From: Chromatiales bacterium
GTDB lineage: Bacteria > Pseudomonadota > Gammaproteobacteria > Chromatiales > Chromatiaceae
DNA: 15,473 nt
NCBI GenBank assembly: GCA_024639625.1
Contig: JAHEIA010000014.1
Span: forward strand, 1 to 15,473
Reading direction: 5' to 3'
Part shown: in pieces, positions 1-7,254 of the stretch
Layout of the letters: each line of letters begins with the position of its first letter
Numbering within the stretch: position 1 is the stretch's first letter
Translations under genes and position numbers: made by a program
Notes under the pieces: generated by a model
Databases searched by the model: none
Seen by the model: only the letters and a program-made list of their open reading frames with translations
Told to the model about the DNA's origin: nothing

Positions 1-891
1 TATCGCACCGTCCGTACCGAAAATGAGTCCGTCGGAAGCACCGGTCTGTCCAACAATCTGCACCTGAGCTGCGATCTCTTTTTCTGAAAGGTCGAAGCGG
101 CGCAACGCCGACCCGGGAACCCGATACATGGTGCGTCCGGTAAGTGCCTGGAAGTAGACGATGTCGGCGCGATCGTCGTATGCGATCCCGTCGGCATGGA
201 CGCGCGGCGGCACACCATTCCGCAACCAAGGCTGGCCACCGATCATCAAAACCACGCCCTCGGCAGCTGTCGAAGCATGCATATCGAGGACCCTGCGCAC
301 CTGCCCGGACTTCAGATCGACTACGACCAAAGCGCCATTCCCCGAATCGGTAATGAAAGCGAACTCCCTATCCGTATCGATGCGCACGTCGTTGAGATAA
401 CTGTCCGCCAAGACTGCATCCGCATCGAAGCGGAAGGTCCGCACCACGCGATTGCTGGCAAGGTCGACCTGCAGTAACTTGGCACCGCCGGGGACGACGC
501 CCCGGAAAAGCGGGTTCGCCGGATCAAGGATCCACAACCGATCCTTGTCGTCGACGTATACCGCTTGCACGCAGATCAGATGCGTGGTCGGATCCTTACC
601 CGGTTCCCACTCGTTGATGGAAATATCGGGATATGGGATCGCATCTCCGTCGATGAGCTCTGCTACGGACACGGGCACGTCTTCCGACCAACGGGGATAA
701 TTGACGAACAGCCTGCCCTGCGCGGAAACAGCAAGGCCAGTCCACTGCCGATCGGAGAAGGCAACGGGCTCCAGCAAGACGCCTTGCGCCGCGTCTGGCG
801 AACTAGACTGGCAGCTTGCCAGCAACAAGGTCACGACGAATGGAATCAGAAGCCGGCCGATCTTTTTTTGCGAAGAACGCCTGCGGTGCAT
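1..891 (-). CDS. Major royal jelly/Yellow-family beta-propeller lipoprotein (3' end cut by window)
   Basis: The reading frame is open from an ATG at 891 to the window edge (297 codons, no stop), so the C-terminus is missing. A GGAG lies about 9 bases before the ATG. The N-terminus is basic, then hydrophobic, and ends in a lipobox LASC with the lipidated Cys at residue 27, so this is a predicted lipoprotein exported by Sec. The rest matches the Yellow/major royal jelly protein family by recall of its motifs: SINEW (residues 91-95), AVYVDDKDRLWILDP (110-124), NDVRID (167-172) and ITDSGNGALVVVDL (180-193). These are blades of a six-bladed propeller; family members have about 350-400 residues, so some 60-100 are missing. 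In insects the family includes dopachrome-conversion enzymes; bacterial members are usually annotated by homology only and their substrates are unknown. It shares a strand with the OFA transporter, but the 250-base gap suggests separate transcription. Family call good; function unknown. Confidence 0.85.
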   Translation of the reverse strand, partial: MHRRRSSQKKIGRLLIPFVVTLLLASCQSSSPDAAQGVLLEPVAFSDRQWTGLAVSAQGRLFVNYPRWSEDVPVSVAELIDGDAIPYPDISINEWEPGKDPTTHLICVQAVYVDDKDRLWILDPANPLFRGVVPGGAKLLQVDLASNRVVRTFRFDADAVLADSYLNDVRIDTDREFAFITDSGNGALVVVDLKSGQVRRVLDMHASTAAEGVVLMIGGQPWLRNGVPPRVHADGIAYDDRADIVYFQALTGRTMYRVPGSALRRFDLSEKEIAAQVQIVGQTGASDGLIFGTDGAI

Positions 892-1141
892 GGTACGGAT
901 CTCCGTTTGCGGACCAATCACAGGTGGCGGGACGGGCTATTGGTTCTGGTATAGGCGAATCTGCTGAGGAAGGCTAGCCTGCAAGCGAAGTGGCGATGGC
1001 AGGCGGCGTGCTACCGCCAGCCCTGCAATGCAAAATCGAGCTTCTCGATCTCCGGGAATAGCGGGCGCACGAAACCCGGAGAACGAGCAACCAGGAGGGC
1101 AACTGGTTCATGCTGGTTTTTTGTACTGCTCCTATAAGCGC

Positions 1142-2401
1142 CTAGGGCGCGGCGTGCTTTACGGGTTTCTCGACGGCCCCTATGATGCCCACGGCAACGA
1201 AGCATAACGCCCCGCAGATAGTGAAGGCCAAGGGGTAGTTGTTGAGGTCACCCAGCTTGCCGCCGAGCACCGGTCCGAGAATCCCACCGAGCCCATAGGC
1301 GAGAAACACCCAGCCGTAGTTCTGACCGATATGCTTGGCGCCGAAGGTGTCGGCGGTCACGGTAGGAAAGAGCGCGAAGTTGCCCCCGAAGTTGAAACCG
1401 ATGATGCTTGCACCGAGGTAGAGCAGGTACTCTTGTCCGGCCATCCATTGGAAGAGAATGACTACGGTACCCTGGCTCGCCATCATGATTACGATCGAGG
1501 TCTTGCGTCCGATACGGTCGCTCAGCGTTCCCCAGGCGATACGCCCTACCCCGTTCGCAAGCGAGAAGCACACCGCCATTGCAGTACCCGCAATGGCGCT
1601 GGCGGCCGCGGGATCTACGCCGCTTTGCGTCAGCGCCTGAATCGGGAAGAGCTTCATCAAGCCGATGGTCATGAGCCCAGCGCTGGCACTGATCGCGAAG
1701 GTTAATAGAATGAGATAGTACTGGCTGGTGCGCAGCATCTCGCCGCTGGTGAAGGCGCCGTCCGCCGCCCCCTGTCCCGACCCTGGCGGAGGTACGTAAC
1801 CCTCCGGCAGCCAATCCTCCGGGGGAAACACCATCCATATGCCGCCGACCACTACGGCACCCAGAAACACGAGGCCGTAGATGACAAAGGTCAGGTCCAG
1901 GCCCAGCCCGTCGATCAAGTGTCCCCAGGCGCCAGCCAGCTTGACCCAGAGCATGGCGCCAAAGCCGAAGCCCGCGACCGCCAGCCCCGTGATGAACCCC
2001 TTCTTGTCCGGGAACCAGCGCATCCCGACGGCGATGGGGACCACGTAGGCCAATCCGATGCCACTGCCACCAATCACACCCACACCCAGGAAGACCGGCC
2101 AGAACTTGCTACCGCCGAGCAGCCCGGCAGACAGATAGCCGGCGCCGAGCACAATCCCGCCGGCGATGACCAGCTTCCGAGGGCCGAACCGGGGCATGAT
2201 CCGGCCCGCCACGATCATGACCAACGCGAAAGAGACCAGACCGGCGGTGAAAACGTACTGGGTCTGCGCCACGCTCCAGCCGCTTTCCTTCAGGGAGGTG
2301 GTAAATACCGACCAGGCGTAAATAGCCCCCAGACAGAGTTGAATCAAGACCGCACCGAACACCACCCAGCGTCGATCGAAGGTTTGAACCGTCATGAGCA
2401 A
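1142..2401 (-). CDS. OFA (oxalate/formate antiporter) family MFS transporter
   Basis: This is a 419-residue polytopic inner-membrane protein with about twelve hydrophobic segments, the normal length for the family. It starts RRWVVFGAVLIQLCLGAIYAWSVF, broken here only by position: RRWVVFGAVLIQ then LCLGAIYAWSVF, followed by GWSVAQTQYVF. This opening is typical of the OFA branch of the major facilitator superfamily, which includes OxlT, the oxalate:formate exchanger. The MFS loop motif appears as AGRIMPRFGPRK after the second segment and SDRIGRKTS in the second half. Substrate cannot be read from sequence; many OFA proteins move other monocarboxylates or dicarboxylates. The start is ambiguous: a TTG at 2401 lies 5 bases after a GGGAGG (2407-2412), while the ATG at 2395 lies 11 bases after it; I chose TTG on spacing. 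It is divergent from malate dehydrogenase, which fits organic-acid transport but does not prove it. Confidence 0.9.
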   Translation of the reverse strand: MLMTVQTFDRRWVVFGAVLIQLCLGAIYAWSVFTTSLKESGWSVAQTQYVFTAGLVSFALVMIVAGRIMPRFGPRKLVIAGGIVLGAGYLSAGLLGGSKFWPVFLGVGVIGGSGIGLAYVVPIAVGMRWFPDKKGFITGLAVAGFGFGAMLWVKLAGAWGHLIDGLGLDLTFVIYGLVFLGAVVVGGIWMVFPPEDWLPEGYVPPPGSGQGAADGAFTSGEMLRTSQYYLILLTFAISASAGLMTIGLMKLFPIQALTQSGVDPAAASAIAGTAMAVCFSLANGVGRIAWGTLSDRIGRKTSIVIMMASQGTVVILFQWMAGQEYLLYLGASIIGFNFGGNFALFPTVTADTFGAKHIGQNYGWVFLAYGLGGILGPVLGGKLGDLNNYPLAFTICGALCFVAVGIIGAVEKPVKHAAP

Positions 2402-2406
2402 ACCAG

Positions 2407-2412
2407 CCTCCC
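2407..2412 (-). promoter_or_regulatory. Shine-Dalgarno of the OFA transporter (decides start)
   Basis: GGGAGG on the minus strand. It sits 5 bases before the TTG at 2401 and 11 before the ATG at 2395. Spacing favours the TTG; the two starts differ by only two residues. Confidence 0.6.
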
Positions 2413-2596
2413 TGTTTCCTCTCTGCCCGCTGCTACTTGCTGGATTCGGTGTTTTCCGCTCGACCCAGCGTCCCTAGCCGCAATGGGTATAGGCGCACAG
2501 GATAAAGGGAGCACTGGCTGGTTTCCACGAATTACTCAGGTTACGCGGGATAGTTCGCGATCCTCACGTCAATTCATTCAGTCGGTCGAATCAGCC

Positions 2597-2624
2597 TGTT
2601 CATATGGGGAAGAGTTACTATAAT
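2597..2624 (+). promoter_or_regulatory. Probable sigma-70 promoter of malate dehydrogenase
   Basis: A perfect -10 box TATAAT lies at 2619-2624, 40 bases before the mdh ATG, so transcription should start near 2631 and give a leader of about 34 bases. The -35 region is poor; TGTTCA at 2597-2602 (16-base spacing) is the best candidate and matches the consensus weakly. It lies in the 263-base divergent region shared with the OFA transporter. The -10 is seen directly; promoter activity is inferred. Confidence 0.5.
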
Positions 2625-2664
2625 TGACGGATTGTCCGATTTCCCAGAGAGACACGTAGAGAAT

Positions 2665-3651
2665 ATGAAAACTCCGGTAAAGGTCACGATAACCGGCGCG
2701 GCCGGACACATTGGTTACGCCTTGGCTTTCCGCGTCGCTTCCGGCGCGATGTTCGGTCCGGATCAACCGGTGATCCTGCGGTTGCTGGAGATCCCGCAGG
2801 CGATGTCGTCGGTCCATGGGGTGGGTATGGAACTGGAGGACTGCGCTTTTCCGTTGCTGTACGACGTTGTCCTTACCGACGATTCTGCGATCGGGTTCCG
2901 CGAGACAGACTACGCCATACTGATCGGTGCAAAGCCGCGGAGCAAGGGCATGGAACGCAAGGACCTGATCGAGGAGAACGCCAAGATCTTCTCCGCCCAG
3001 GGACGCGCCATCAACAATTACGCTTCCGACCAGGTCCGGGTGCTGGTGGTGGGAAACCCGGCCAACACCAACGCGCTGATCGCCGCCTCCAACGCGCCGG
3101 ACCTGGACCGCAAGCAATTCACTGCCATGACCCGGCTCGACCACAACCGATCCCTGGGCCGCCTGGCCAACAAAACCAACACCCTGGTTGCCGACATTAC
3201 CCGGATGACCATCTGGGGCAATCATTCGATGACCCAGTACCCGGATATCGGCAACTGCCTGGTGAAGGGCACGCCGGCGTTCGAACTGGTGAGCCGGGAT
3301 TGGGCGATCGATCATTTTATCCCGCGGATACAGCGCCGAGGCGCTGAGATCATCGAGGCCCGCGGCCTCTCGTCGGCAGCATCGGCCGCGGACGCAGTGG
3401 TCGACCACGTGCGCGATTGGGTCCTCGGGACCCCGTCCGGCGACTGGGTCAGCATGGCGGTAGCGTCGGACGGAAGCTACGGTATCGAAGAAGGCGTGAT
3501 GTTTTCTTTCCCCGTTACCTGCGAGAACCGAGACTATGAGATCGTTCAGGGGCTGGAGCTGGACGAATTCAGCCAATCGCGCCTAATGGCATCGGATCGG
3601 GAACTGCGCAAAGAACGCTCGGTTATCGAGGAACTGCTGCCGAAGACCTGA
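2665..3651 (+). CDS. mdh: Malate dehydrogenase (NAD-dependent)
   Basis: Cytoplasmic enzyme interconverting malate and oxaloacetate in the TCA cycle. From the ATG at 2665 it has 328 residues, normal for the A. arcticum/cytosolic-type MDH branch. Visible landmarks: nucleotide-binding loop GAAGHIG (11-17); Glu42 at the end of the second strand, which favours NAD over NADP; substrate arginines Arg92 and Arg98 in RSKGMER (92-98); NPANTNA with Asn131; the TRLDHNR motif with Asp159 and Arg162; and the catalytic His187 in WGNHS. All key residues are present. The frame stays open to a TTG at 2632, but [14 protein letters not shown] is where family proteins begin, so I chose the ATG; its ribosome site is weak (AGAGA). 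It is divergent from the OFA transporter and convergent with the next gene. Confidence 0.95.
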   Translation: MKTPVKVTITGAAGHIGYALAFRVASGAMFGPDQPVILRLLEIPQAMSSVHGVGMELEDCAFPLLYDVVLTDDSAIGFRETDYAILIGAKPRSKGMERKDLIEENAKIFSAQGRAINNYASDQVRVLVVGNPANTNALIAASNAPDLDRKQFTAMTRLDHNRSLGRLANKTNTLVADITRMTIWGNHSMTQYPDIGNCLVKGTPAFELVSRDWAIDHFIPRIQRRGAEIIEARGLSSAASAADAVVDHVRDWVLGTPSGDWVSMAVASDGSYGIEEGVMFSFPVTCENRDYEIVQGLELDEFSQSRLMASDRELRKERSVIEELLPKT

Positions 3652-3737
3652 CCGCATTCCAGCTGCCGCCAACGGTCCTCACTGCGCCGTTCCAACCAAA
3701 CGCGGTATGGGCGATCCCCCGGGGCCTCCAGCGTTGT

Positions 3738-4190
3738 TCAGGGCGACAACTCCAGGGGATTTCCTTTCAGTACCCGGTTCCAGGTGTGTGTGTGTCTGCC
3801 TTTTCCCGTCTGCAGCTCGTAGGCCCCATCCCCCTGCGGGATGATAGTACGGCATTTCTTCCCCGTATCGCGAAGAGAATCGCGATACTCGAAACAAAGC
3901 TTGCCCCCCTTGGCCCACCAGTTTCCGTGAGCCGGGACGCCTGAGCTGTCACCGCCGCCGCTAGCCCGCTCCACCAGCTTGCCGTCCGCGGCAAAAAAGG
4001 TTGCGAAAGGAATCGTAGTCGTCATGTATTCATAGCCAATCTGGGACCGGGTTTTTATTCCTTCTGCGGTATTGCCCTTTACCAGTTCCGTAATCTGTCT
4101 GTTATTCAGGGGCTTGCCGATCGTCTCCGCGTGGGCCGCGCCAAGCAGAAACAATGAAACGACCGCCAACACGACTCGTCGAATCTTCAT
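3738..4190 (-). CDS. Exported DUF995-like hypothetical protein
   Basis: This 150-residue protein begins with a clear Sec signal peptide: MKIRR, a hydrophobic run, and AHA as the cleavage site after residue 21. The mature part is about 129 residues and probably periplasmic. It carries GNWWAKGGKLCFEY (89-102) and KKC (111-113), giving two cysteines (99 and 113) that could form a disulfide. The pattern of a Trp/Gly turn, then LC, then a second Cys and a final TW resembles DUF995-type small secreted proteins; that assignment is from memory of the pattern and is moderate. I chose the ATG at 4190 because AGGAAG precedes it by about 6 bases and because the signal peptide starts there; the frame extends upstream to 4352 without coding character. 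Convergent with mdh, divergent from the DUF2278 gene. Function unknown. Confidence 0.75.
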   Translation of the reverse strand: MKIRRVVLAVVSLFLLGAAHAETIGKPLNNRQITELVKGNTAEGIKTRSQIGYEYMTTTIPFATFFAADGKLVERASGGGDSSGVPAHGNWWAKGGKLCFEYRDSLRDTGKKCRTIIPQGDGAYELQTGKGRHTHTWNRVLKGNPLELSP

Positions 4191-4416
4191 CGCGATCTTC
4201 CTGACCAAATACACCCTCTCAAGTAGGAACATAGCAGAAGTGGCGTGACCCAGAAACAATGCGCTAGCGCTGGATCTCTCGCCGGACCACATGGGTGGCA
4301 GGACGCAGAACCCTGGATTACAGTATCCACAGGCTACCCGCGGGCCCGTCAATAGTCACCGGCTCGGCTGCAGGAACCAGGACCACCGGGAGCCCTCCGC
4401 TCCCCAGGAGAATGTC

Positions 4417-5469
4417 ATGTCACTAGATAGCTACGGAGTGCTCAAAGGACGTCCGATCTCAAGCCGCATGGGTGCGGGTCAAAGCCCGCACTATCAGATT
4501 CATGTCGTGGACAACACGACAGATTACCGGATCGCAATCAACGTCAAATCGAAGCTCGCGCCCTCGGAACTGCTGTACCTGATCGCCGACGACTTTCGCC
4601 ACCCGATCGTCGACGAACTCGCTACGCTCTCGCCCGGCTTTACCCGGCTCGTGAGCCAGCCCGGCGGCCGCGCGCTCGACTACATTCGTGGCAACCTCTT
4701 CCCGGCGACGGACATGCGTCCGCTCGCGCATGCGATCCCCGGGCCCGACAACGACCTCAACGAAAAGATCGACGCCTATGTCCAACGAGCAATTGCCGAC
4801 GAGTATGCTGAGGTCTACGCGCTGGGAGAGCGCTGGGGTCCCGAGCCCCATCGCAAGGACAAGTACTTCGGCTTTCTCCCCGGCAATGGTATCCATGACA
4901 TTCACATGAATCAGGGGAATGCCGCGAATTTCGCCAAGGACGACGGGGTCTGGCAGGACGGTGGGCTGATCATCCACTACCCCTCCATCCTCGATGACGA
5001 GGGGGTGCTTCGCTGGCAGGAACAGTGGGTGGCCGTTTTCCTTGCCTTCCAGTCCCAGTCCTGGCACACGGACGATGCCACCGGCCACAGGATCTCCGTG
5101 CCGGCACCCGGTCCGACCCCGACGCCGCTGCCCGGCGATCGCGACGGTCACGTGCGCATTGCGGCCGCGCTGGTAAATCCCCAGGGCGGCGACCCCGGGC
5201 TGGAAACCGTCACCCTGATCAATGCCTCGCCCGCGCCCGTGGATCTCACCGGGTGGACGCTCGCCGATCGCAACAAGAATCGAAGTCCAATTACTTCCGG
5301 GGCGCTCGCTGCCGGCGACAGCCTGAAGATCCACCTTGATGGGACCGGCGCACAGTTGAGCAACAAGGGCGGTATCATCACGCTGCTCGACGCGGCGGGA
5401 CTCAAGATCGATGGTGTCTCGTACACTCGAGAGATGGCTCAGCGCAACGGCTGGACACTGGTGTTCTAG
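4417..5469 (+). CDS. DUF2278 (YukJ-like) protein with C-terminal lamin-tail domain
   Basis: This is a 350-residue protein with two parts. Residues 5-225 match the DUF2278/YukJ family: YGVLKGRP (6-13), SPHYQIHV (23-30), LYLIADDF (53-60), GNGIHDIHMNQGN (157-169) and WQEQWVAVFLAFQSQSWHTD (200-219). The HDIHMNQGN segment with His160 and His163 looks like an active or metal site, but the biochemical activity is not established to my knowledge. A Pro-rich linker (229-240) leads to residues 244-350, which look like a lamin-tail (LTD) immunoglobulin-like fold: VTLINAS, DLTGWTLAD and a final DGVSYT. No signal peptide or membrane segment is visible, so it is probably cytoplasmic or exported by a non-Sec route. 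The ATG at 4417 follows AGGAG by 7 bases, which decides the start over an upstream in-frame ATG at 4291. Confidence 0.85.
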   Translation: MSLDSYGVLKGRPISSRMGAGQSPHYQIHVVDNTTDYRIAINVKSKLAPSELLYLIADDFRHPIVDELATLSPGFTRLVSQPGGRALDYIRGNLFPATDMRPLAHAIPGPDNDLNEKIDAYVQRAIADEYAEVYALGERWGPEPHRKDKYFGFLPGNGIHDIHMNQGNAANFAKDDGVWQDGGLIIHYPSILDDEGVLRWQEQWVAVFLAFQSQSWHTDDATGHRISVPAPGPTPTPLPGDRDGHVRIAAALVNPQGGDPGLETVTLINASPAPVDLTGWTLADRNKNRSPITSGALAAGDSLKIHLDGTGAQLSNKGGIITLLDAAGLKIDGVSYTREMAQRNGWTLVF

Positions 5470-5544
5470 CCGCTGCGTACGAAATGAGCACGGATGAATC
5501 CCTCGCTCTTGGTCGATGTTGGGCTGGGTCCCGTCCGCCCCTTG

Positions 5545-5574
5545 AAAACCGCGGCTATTGGTAGCTCGCCGCGG
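5545..5574 (-). terminator. Putative intrinsic terminator overlapping the DM13 stop codon
   Basis: CCGCGGC (5549-5555) and GCCGCGG (5568-5574) form a perfect 7-bp GC-rich stem around a 12-base loop. Read on the minus strand it is followed by TTTT (5545-5548). The TAG stop of the DM13 gene (5557-5555) lies in the loop and the edge of the stem. The T run is short, so this is a moderate call. Confidence 0.45.
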
Positions 5575-6025
5575 TAATGAACTCGCCGAAGGATTCGCAC
5601 CATACGATGACCGTATTGAACGTGCTTGGGTCGATGGATTCAGGAACCGAGAGCAAGAAATTCTCGAACGTCTTCACGTCGCCGACGCGAACCATTCGCG
5701 GCTTCAATCGCGCAAAAGCGGCCTCGGTTTGAACAAACTCCGGGGATAGATACAGCTTGTAATCTGGCCCGGGTGCAATCCGGCCCTGTAGCGTGATAGA
5801 TTCCCGGCCGACCGAAACCGTGCCTTCCCCCCAGTGAAGAAAGTCACTCCCGTCGAGATCGCGGCGGAACTGGCCCCGGTACTCTGCCTGACCTGCCGCA
5901 GCAGCCAATTCGGCTGCCGACGGCGCACGGGGTGCGGTAAGGATGGGTAAGGTATAGACCCCCGCGGCAAAACCCGCAAAGGCAAAAACCAGATGCGACG
6001 CGGTAAGCAAGATCATGCGTTTCAT
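5555..6025 (-). CDS. DM13-domain protein with N-terminal membrane anchor or signal
   Basis: This is a 156-residue protein. Residues 4-28 form one hydrophobic segment after MKR, read as a membrane anchor or uncleaved signal, with the rest outside the inner membrane. Residues 48-154 match the DM13 domain: DLDGSDFLHWGEGTV (56-70), a strand-turn-strand KLYLSP (90-95), VGDVKTFENF (114-123), and the family's closing motif VIVWCESFGEFITAAS with Cys143 (139-154). DM13 was first described in insect Skeletor-type proteins next to DOMON domains. It has been proposed, by domain analysis, to take part in redox or electron transfer through its conserved Cys; that is not tested here. The ATG at 6025 is preceded by GAGGG about 10 bases upstream. 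It is divergent from the exported hydrolase-fold gene at 6294 (268 bases between). Confidence 0.85.
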   Translation of the reverse strand: MKRMILLTASHLVFAFAGFAAGVYTLPILTAPRAPSAAELAAAAGQAEYRGQFRRDLDGSDFLHWGEGTVSVGRESITLQGRIAPGPDYKLYLSPEFVQTEAAFARLKPRMVRVGDVKTFENFLLSVPESIDPSTFNTVIVWCESFGEFITAASYQ

Positions 6026-6293
6026 CGAAACAGGCCCTCAGGTTGTTCACCCCACAGCATGACCTGCGCGGGCACGCCTTCCCGGCGGGCGCCGCCAGGT
6101 CCGCTCATCGGTTCACTCTAGCAGAATCGATTCGACCCTGGATGAGTCGATCGCACCATTCCTAAGGCGCAAGCATAGTGCTCCCGAAACCGGCACCATC
6201 GGTTACTATTGATCTACGAACCGGCCTTCAGCACGCCCCGCACCGTCCGAGATGATGCAAGGCCCGTCGAAACCCGCTCCGGAGGAATCGCAC

Positions 6294-7181
6294 ATGAGCA
6301 GAACGAGCCAAGCGACCCTGGCAATGGTGCTTCTCGCTATCTTCGGCCCCTGCCTGGGCCAAGGGTATGCCCCTTACGAGAATCCGCTAGGCGCCGAGGC
6401 CTGGTGGTGGGATGAGAGCTGGTGGGAGAACGGGACGCTTGCGGATGCAGAGAACCATCCCGTGACTACATGGCAGATCGAGTACCCGAGTGACGATGCC
6501 ATGGTGCCGGCTCTCGTCGCCCGGCCGGACGACGACAAGCGGTATCCAGCGGTGCTCTATCAGCACGGTCGCCGAGGTCTCGACGAGCTGGTTACGCGGC
6601 AGGTAAAGCGTATCGCCGCCCGTGGGTTCGTCGTGCTGGCGCCGGATGTTTTTACCGCTCGCTTCATCGAGAAGTTCCCCATCGAGCACGACTACGTGGT
6701 GGAAGACGACGTCAATGCGGGTCTGAATGTGCTCCTGGGCCTACCCGACGTCAGTACGGACAAGGCCTGTCTGGTCTCCCACACCCGGGGCGGCTTTATG
6801 ACCCTGAAGGTCGCGGTCGAAAAGGGTCGGCAAAACGACGCCGTGGCTTGCTGGGCCTCCTACTACCCGCACATGCAGGACCCCAATGCGCCGGAGGCCA
6901 TGCAGGTCTATCGTTACGCTCCCGAAGTCGACGACCTGACCATCCCGGCGCTGGTGTTTATCGGTGATGAGGAGCAGTATCAGCGCCGGCGTTCCATCGA
7001 GACCGCCATGCGCTCGCTTCACGATAAGGGTCGACCCGCCCGCCTGGTGGTTTATCCCGGGGTCGGCCGGGGCTTCGACTTCCGCCCCCCGGATGTCCGT
7101 ACCTTCGCCGACGATCTGGCATCGAAAGACGCGATCCTGCGTCTGGCGGATTTTCTTCGCGAGCACCTCGGGTCCCCCTAA
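6294..7181 (+). CDS. Exported dienelactone-hydrolase-fold protein, probably a pseudoenzyme
   Basis: This 295-residue protein has an N-terminal signal peptide (about 1-23) and should be periplasmic. The alpha/beta-hydrolase core resembles the dienelactone hydrolase family: AVLYQHGRRGL (86-96), the helix and strand IAARGFVVLAPDVF (107-120), SHTRGG (162-167), ALVFIGDEE (219-227) and VVYPGVGRGFDF (252-263). In active members the elbow carries Cys or Ser, the later loop carries Asp, and the last motif is GHGF. Here the elbow residue is Thr164, the acid position is Glu227 (or Asp225), and the His is Arg259. Activity by the usual triad is therefore unlikely. Just after the signal is a Trp cluster, AWWWDESWWENG (36-47). 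The ATG at 6294 follows GGAGGA by 7 bases, which settles the start over an in-frame ATG at 6252. Convergent with the YeeE/YedE gene. Family call good; lack of activity is inference. Confidence 0.85.
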   Translation: MSRTSQATLAMVLLAIFGPCLGQGYAPYENPLGAEAWWWDESWWENGTLADAENHPVTTWQIEYPSDDAMVPALVARPDDDKRYPAVLYQHGRRGLDELVTRQVKRIAARGFVVLAPDVFTARFIEKFPIEHDYVVEDDVNAGLNVLLGLPDVSTDKACLVSHTRGGFMTLKVAVEKGRQNDAVACWASYYPHMQDPNAPEAMQVYRYAPEVDDLTIPALVFIGDEEQYQRRRSIETAMRSLHDKGRPARLVVYPGVGRGFDFRPPDVRTFADDLASKDAILRLADFLREHLGSP

Positions 7182-7254
7182 GGCCGAAGAGCCCGCCCGC
7201 CAAGTCCAGCCGTCCCTGGGTCCCCCTGAGGACGACGACCAACGGCGAGCGGCA

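Noticed and set aside
1089..1122. Inverted repeat AACCAG/CTGGTT followed by a run of T on the plus strand
   Set aside because: The T run follows a second CTGGTT copy and the orientation is plus, where no upstream gene exists; both flanking genes are on the minus strand. Not called as a terminator.
1919..2623. 234-codon open frame on the plus strand
   Set aside because: Antisense to the N-terminal half of the OFA transporter; composition is His/Asp/Gln-rich with no fold features.
2578..3576. 332-codon open frame on the minus strand
   Set aside because: It lies fully antisense to malate dehydrogenase, which has every catalytic residue. The antisense protein is rich in His, Arg and Val in a pattern produced by the GC-rich sense codons.
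4261..4270. Palindrome GCGCTAGCGC in the divergent region before the DUF2278 gene
   Set aside because: Short, single, and not placed against a recognisable promoter, so no operator can be supported.
4459..5334. 291-codon open frame on the minus strand
   Set aside because: Antisense shadow of the DUF2278 gene, which has recognisable domains and a good ribosome site.
7171..7230. Repeated GGGTCCCCCT after the hydrolase-fold gene
   Set aside because: Two copies of ten bases 48 apart in GC-rich DNA; no further copies or mobile-element features.
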